Shown here piece after piece: positions 6,020-6,876 of a DNA stretch of 6,876 nucleotides; within the stretch, counting starts at the first letter, position 1; the number at the start of each line of letters is the position of its first letter. Below the pieces are notes generated by a model that did no database searches, was not told where the DNA came from, and was given only the letters and a program-made list of their open reading frames with translations. The stretch spans positions 1-6,876 of the forward strand of contig JALSHP010000013.1 in NCBI GenBank assembly GCA_026982175.1. Direction: 5' to 3'. Source of the DNA: Campylobacteraceae bacterium. GTDB taxonomy: Bacteria > Campylobacterota > Campylobacteria > Campylobacterales > Sulfurovaceae. Position numbers and translations under genes: made by a program.

Positions 6020-6875
6020 CCATCACCCAAAAAGGGTCATAGCTTACCTCATAACTAAGCGTACAACTACTCAATGTTTCAGGAACTTTTGCCAAAACAT
6101 TCTCAATGCTCTCTAAACTATCGACATAGTAGAACATCTCACGCTTTTTATCATAGGTCTCTGTGGCAATAAAATGCCCCTTTTGCACTTTGGAAATCCC
6201 TTGGTAAAAAACATCTTCTAATCCATAGAGTTCATCGGTATTGCCATTGGGCAGTCCATTGTCCCCTGTGTTGTGAAGGGCTAAAGTGATGCGTAAAAGA
6301 TAGGGAAAGGATTTAGTAAACTCATAATACTTCAAGCCATTATTGACCACCAATAGCGTAGGTAACGCTTCTACTTTTCCCTCCAAAAGACCAATATCTT
6401 CTTTAGGAAATTTCTCTCCTGCTATTTTTCGTGTACTCTTTTTATGTGCCATAAATGCAGGTAGTTGCATCAAAGGGTAATCTTGCTCTTTTGGGTGAGG
6501 CATGTCATCAAAATCAATGTATTGAAAATCAAAAGTAGCCGACTCCTCCCCCAAAAGTCTGTCAAGTAACAGGTAAAGCCCTGCAATCACAGCGTTTTGT
6601 TCTCTTCCCTCTTGAGCAACATAGGCTTTGTGGTAGAGCCGTATGGCAAGGTCATCAGGATGTTCAGGAGAATTTAAAGGCATAAATGTCACTTCACTTG
6701 GTTCAATGCTTATGCCATCAACCTCTACTACCTCCAACATCCCCAACGGTGGCTTGGTAGCGATTAGCTCCCAATCTTGAATTTTAGGAGCATAGGCTAG
6801 CACCTCATGAGCATGAGTAAAATAGTGTTTTACCCCTTGTGGGGTCACCACCAATACTTTAGGGCTTTGTGTAAC
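5997..6875 (-). CDS. DUF695-type protein of unknown function, 5' end outside window
   Basis: The frame is open to the right edge (upstream of the TTG at 6854 it continues VTQSPKV), so about 292 C-terminal residues are seen and the N-terminus is missing. The opening strand LVVTPQGVKHYF, then IQDWELIATKPP, is an alpha/beta start I recall from conserved hypothetical proteins that carry DUF695. The later part, KYYEFTKSFPYLLRITLAL, GLPNGNTDELYGLEDVF and EMFYYVDS, matches the DUF695 pattern of an aromatic-rich strand, a G-L-P turn with a helix, and a strand ending in FYYV. No membrane segment is seen, so it is probably cytosolic. The function is unknown. The stop codon lies 35 bases before the ubiE start and within the ubiE promoter. 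The DUF695 assignment is from memory of the pattern and moderately sure. Confidence 0.7.
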   Translation of the reverse strand, partial: VTQSPKVLVVTPQGVKHYFTHAHEVLAYAPKIQDWELIATKPPLGMLEVVEVDGISIEPSEVTFMPLNSPEHPDDLAIRLYHKAYVAQEGREQNAVIAGLYLLLDRLLGEESATFDFQYIDFDDMPHPKEQDYPLMQLPAFMAHKKSTRKIAGEKFPKEDIGLLEGKVEALPTLLVVNNGLKYYEFTKSFPYLLRITLALHNTGDNGLPNGNTDELYGLEDVFYQGISKVQKGHFIATETYDKKREMFYYVDSLESIENVLAKVPETLSSCTLSYEVSYDPFWVMVESYIYM

Positions 6876-6876
6876 A

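Noticed and set aside
6852..6854. TTG as start of the DUF695-type gene
   Set aside because: The frame stays open to the window edge, no ribosome binding site precedes it, and the codon falls in a conserved strand.

Overview
The window is bacterial chromosome, most likely from a Campylobacterota (Epsilonproteobacteria) of the Sulfurovum/Sulfurimonas kind. I infer this from the lysine-rich, compact proteins, tight gene packing, strongly uneven but AT-biased base composition (hand counts of 240-base samples run from about 24% to 43% GC) and the look of SmpB and UbiE. The genus is a guess from memory of these families, not a search result.

Layout, left to right. The window opens inside smpB (+ strand), the tmRNA partner for rescue of stalled ribosomes. 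It converges on a minus-strand alpha/beta hydrolase lipoprotein gene. That gene is divergent from a plus-strand DUF1835-family gene. Only 36 bases separate the two start codons, and each strand carries a perfect TATAAT exactly six bases before its ATG. Both genes therefore look leaderless, with overlapping back-to-back promoters. The DUF1835 gene then overlaps, tail to tail by 18 bases, the end of a minus-strand gene run covering the rest of the window.

Read in the direction of transcription, that run is: a DUF695-type gene whose 5' end lies outside the window; ubiE/menG (quinone C-methyltransferase) with its own recognisable promoter; a stand-alone HipA-like protein kinase; a MoxR-family AAA+ ATPase; and a DUF58 protein. 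From ubiE onward the gaps are 21 nt, 8 nt and a 1-nt overlap (TAATG), so kinase, ATPase and DUF58 are very probably co-transcribed with ubiE and partly translationally coupled.

Functionally this is mostly ordinary chromosome (trans-translation, menaquinone synthesis). The less explained part is the centre: a toxin-type kinase without a visible HipB antitoxin, feeding into a minimal MoxR-DUF58 pair whose DUF58 member has a degenerate metal site. I see no tRNA, rRNA, CRISPR, insertion sequence or phage gene. There is no gene-free stretch over 300 bases.
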